The position numbers and the translations under genes were made by a program. Shown here in pieces: positions 49,883 through 50,999 of a stretch of DNA of 50,999 nucleotides. Within the stretch, counting starts at the first letter, position 1. Each line of letters opens with the position of its first letter. Origin of the DNA: a virus; IMG/VR virus record IMGVR_UViG_3300007640_009134, positions 1 to 50,999 of that record; one strand, written 5' to 3'. The notes under the pieces are model-generated. The model saw nothing but the letters and a program-made list of their open reading frames with translations. It was not told the origin of the DNA and did not search any database.

Positions 49883-49965
49883 TTGGAAGGGACGGATTCG
49901 AACCGCCGTACCCGTAAGGGAACAGATTTACAGTCTGTCGGTTTTAACCACTCACCCACCTTCCA
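49883..49965 (-). tRNA. tRNA-Tyr (anticodon GUA)
   Basis: Class II tRNA of 83 nt with a long variable arm (CCCTTACGGG). Acceptor TGGAAGG/CCTTCCA, anticodon stem CAGA/TCTG with loop CTGTAAA, A73. Confidence 0.92.
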
Positions 49966-49970
49966 ATATC

Positions 49971-50110
49971 GGGAACAGGAATAACTTTATCAGGAATCTC
50001 GTCCGTACACTGAAGTACTCGACTTCACACACCATTAGAGAGTTGTACTTAGTGTGTACCCTTGTGCTCAATGCTCTCCCAGCTTGTTATTCTACGCTTC
50101 CTCTGTTCCC
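49971..50110 (-). ncRNA. Unassigned 140-nt structured element between tRNA-Phe and tRNA-Tyr
   Basis: Closing stem of 8 bp GGGAACAG/CTGTTCCC (49971-49978 with 50103-50110) and, stacked on it on one side, a second 7-bp stem GAATAAC/GTTATTC (49979-49985 with 50086-50092). A long imperfect arm pairs GTACTT.AGT.GTAC with GTAC.ACT.AAGTAC further inside. It fills the gap between the tRNAs with 5 nt on each side. No open frame and no known family recognised; the rod with an internal loop is loosely like 6S RNA. Confidence 0.5.
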
Positions 50111-50115
50111 TTTTG

Positions 50116-50188
50116 TGGTATGAGCTGGAATCGAACCAACGGCACATGGATTTTCAGTCCATTGCTCTACCTTCTGAGCTATCACACC
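50116..50188 (-). tRNA. tRNA-Phe (anticodon GAA)
   Basis: Acceptor GGTGTGA/TCATACC, anticodon stem TGGA/TCCA with loop CTGAAAA, A73. Confidence 0.93.
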
Positions 50189-50195
50189 ATTTTTG

Positions 50196-50268
50196 TTGTG
50201 TGGGTGGGATTTGAACCCACGACTGCGATGGTATAAGCATCGTACTCTTACCCCTGAGTTACCACACA
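50196..50268 (-). tRNA. tRNA-Ile (anticodon UAU)
   Basis: Acceptor TGTGTGG/CCACACA, D-stem ACTC/GAGT, anticodon stem CGATG/CATCG with loop CTTATAC, T-arm GTGGG-TTCAAAT-CCCAC, A73. UAU reads AUA directly, whereas most bacteria read AUA with a lysidine-modified CAU anticodon. Confidence 0.88.
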
Positions 50269-50279
50269 ATATAGTTGTA

Positions 50280-50287
50280 CAAATATA
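50280..50287 (-). promoter_or_regulatory. -7 box TATATTTG before tRNA-Ile
   Basis: Minus-strand TAnnTTTG match ending 11 nt before the tRNA; an ATTG lies near the -33 site. Confidence 0.5.
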
Positions 50288-50321
50288 ACAATAAAAAACC
50301 TTTATTGTCAATTTTTTTTTG

Positions 50322-50395
50322 AGGTCCCGGTCAGATTCGAACTGACGAATAACGGGATTGCAAACCGCCCCCTTAAACCACTTGGGTACAGGACC
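50322..50395 (-). tRNA. tRNA-Cys (anticodon GCA)
   Basis: Acceptor GGTCCTG/CGGGACC, anticodon arm GCGGT-TTGCAAT-CCCGT (one T-C mismatch next to the loop), U73 as required for Cys. A UGC reading would need a worse stem. Confidence 0.85.
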
Positions 50396-50400
50396 ATTAG

Positions 50401-50473
50401 GGTGACTGATGGGACTCGAACCCACGGCATCTTGAACCACAATCAAGTGTTCTCCCTCTGAACTACAGCCACC
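50401..50473 (-). tRNA. tRNA-His (anticodon GUG)
   Basis: The extra G(-1) pairs with C73, the histidine identity element. Acceptor GTGGCTG/CAGTCAC, anticodon stem CTTGA/TCAAG with loop TTGTGGT. Confidence 0.92.
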
Positions 50474-50481
50474 ATATTTTG

Positions 50482-50562
50482 TACCGAAGGTGGGACTCGA
50501 ACCCACACACTTTGAAGTGCTGCATCCTAAGTGCAGTGCGTCTACCATTTCGCCACTTCGGC
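50482..50562 (-). tRNA. tRNA-Leu (anticodon UAG)
   Basis: Class II tRNA of 81 nt with a variable arm. Acceptor GCCGAAG/CTTCGGT, anticodon stem TGCA/TGCA with loop CTTAGGA, A73. Confidence 0.92.
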
Positions 50563-50568
50563 ATTTTG

Positions 50569-50643
50569 TAACCCCGGTGGGACTCGAACCCACGACCCCC
50601 TCATTAAAAGTGAGGTGCTCTAAACCAACTGAGCTACGAAGTC
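50569..50643 (-). tRNA. tRNA-Lys (anticodon UUU)
   Basis: Anticodon stem CTCA/TGAG with loop CTTTTAA. The acceptor GACTTCG/CGGGGTT has three G-U pairs and is weak. A73. It begins 5 nt after the RNase P RNA end, so both are probably cut from one transcript. Confidence 0.9.
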
Positions 50644-50648
50644 ATTCC

Positions 50649-50833
50649 ATTGACAATAATAACCAGGATTTTGTTTTAATCTGTCATTCATCTATTGGCC
50701 CCTACCTTGTCCGTCCTGCTCACCGACATGGACTATTTTGGGTTGCATCCTCGGTGGTATAACGATTTCTCTTCCACCTTAAGCAGTGATGTCCTGAGTT
50801 TCCTCTCCGTAGAGCGACAGAAACATTGTCAAT
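50649..50833 (-). ncRNA. rnpB: Miniature RNase P RNA, phage-encoded
   Basis: 185 nt. P1: ATTGACAAT/ATTGTCAAT closes the ends. P2: TCTGTC/GACAGA. P3: CTCT-ACGG-AGAG. P4, the catalytic core: AAC-U-CAGGA (50792-50800) with TCCTG-GTT (50661-50668), keeping the single bulged U. Conserved region I reads GAGGAAACTCAGGAC and region V reads AGATGAATGACAG (50681-50693), one base off the E. coli form; the ACAAAATCCTGG end mirrors ACAGAACCCGG. Only a short hairpin (GGTGG/CCACC) stands for the P7-P12 specificity domain. It lies immediately upstream of the tRNA run. Confidence 0.88.
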
Positions 50834-50999
50834 CTTCTTTTTTCTTTGGTGCAAATTTACTGTTAGCCATCAAATCGTCCCAATCTTTATACCCTTGTGA
50901 TTGAGCATAAATGTCGTTCTTCTTTCTCTGAAACGCTCTGATAATTTCAGGGTCTCTCATTTCCTCAACAGTTTCAAATCCGAGTGATTTTGCACATTC
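50829..50999 (-). CDS. C-terminal part of an unrecognised protein (cut by window end)
   Basis: The last 56 residues are visible, running in from the right edge: FETVEEMRDPEIIRAFQRKK, then YAQSQGYKDWDDLMANSKF and a basic end PKKKED. Charged and helical; family not recognised. Its stop overlaps the first 5 nt of the RNase P RNA gene, whose promoter must lie inside this coding sequence. Confidence 0.6.
   Translation of the reverse strand, partial: ECAKSLGFETVEEMRDPEIIRAFQRKKNDIYAQSQGYKDWDDLMANSKFAPKKKED
50852..50859 (-). promoter_or_regulatory. -7 box TAAATTTG before the RNase P RNA
   Basis: Minus-strand TAnnTTTG match ending 18 nt before the RNA 5' end, the same distance as for tmRNA; the -33 site is poor. 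It lies inside the end of the upstream gene. Confidence 0.45.

Noticed and set aside
48621-50593. Apparent protein-coding frames crossing the tRNA genes on both strands
   Set aside because: Their translations contain tRNA-derived phrases such as GLEPTT or VGSSP that arise from T-arm sequence; the cloverleaf features explain them.

Overview
The window is part of a large, AT-rich T4-like myovirus (contractile-tailed phage) genome whose host is most likely a Bacteroidota (Flavobacteriia-like) bacterium. The T4 kinship rests on the head-gene order on the minus strand: terminase gp17, portal gp20, protease gp21, scaffold gp22 and major capsid protein gp23. A gp5-type baseplate hub protein, a gp55-type late sigma factor and PhoH support it. 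The host guess rests on promoters of the Bacteroidota form TTTG-N19/20-TAnnTTTG, the near absence of Shine-Dalgarno sequences, and a phage copy of a Bacteroidota-style ribosomal protein bS21. TGA is used as a stop throughout, so the genetic code is standard.

Layout. (1) 1-11.2 kb, plus strand: a translationally coupled run of 14 sugar genes, mostly overlapping by ATGA or TAATG. It holds a SIS isomerase, SDR, dehydroquinate-synthase-like cyclase, GT29-like transferase, a cytidylyltransferase-cupin fusion, a DUF115-type protein, a class III aminotransferase, a GT11 fucosyl/colitosyltransferase, a GDP-fucose/colitose synthase, a ColD-type dehydratase, GDP-mannose 4,6-dehydratase, a cupin, and a split HldE. 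It should make GDP-L-colitose or GDP-L-fucose plus heptose-derived and CMP-activated sugars. (2) 11.3-15.5 kb, plus: PhoH, a degenerate HAD protein, two glycosyltransferases and the late sigma factor. (3) 15.5-23.0 kb, mostly plus: tail/baseplate and small accessory genes. (4) 23.1-38.7 kb, mostly minus: head morphogenesis and virion genes, a nucleotidyltransferase, a KTSC protein and Hsp20, with the bS21 gene inserted in the opposite direction between gp20 and gp21. (5) 38.9-42.5 kb, plus: ClpC-like unfoldase, M20 peptidase and tmRNA. (6) 42.5-50.9 kb, minus: M23 endopeptidase, a membrane GAF protein, many tiny genes, 17 tRNA genes and, just upstream of the tRNA run, a very small RNase P RNA.

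How the parts may work together. The phage carries an unusually complete RNA and protein-handling kit: RNase P RNA to mature tRNAs, 17 tRNAs including an initiator tRNA and a tRNA-Ile(UAU), bS21 acting on translation initiation, tmRNA to rescue and tag stalled products, a ClpC-like unfoldase with a ClpP-docking loop, an M20 peptidase to finish degradation, and Hsp20. Two promoter classes are visible. Host-type boxes lie before stable RNAs and the Clp/peptidase genes. A recurrent TATTTATA box, the reverse complement of the T4 late box TATAAATA, lies before many virion genes, and the gp55-like sigma factor may read it. Four spacers between or beside tRNA genes fold into closed, unexplained structures and may be unknown small RNAs.
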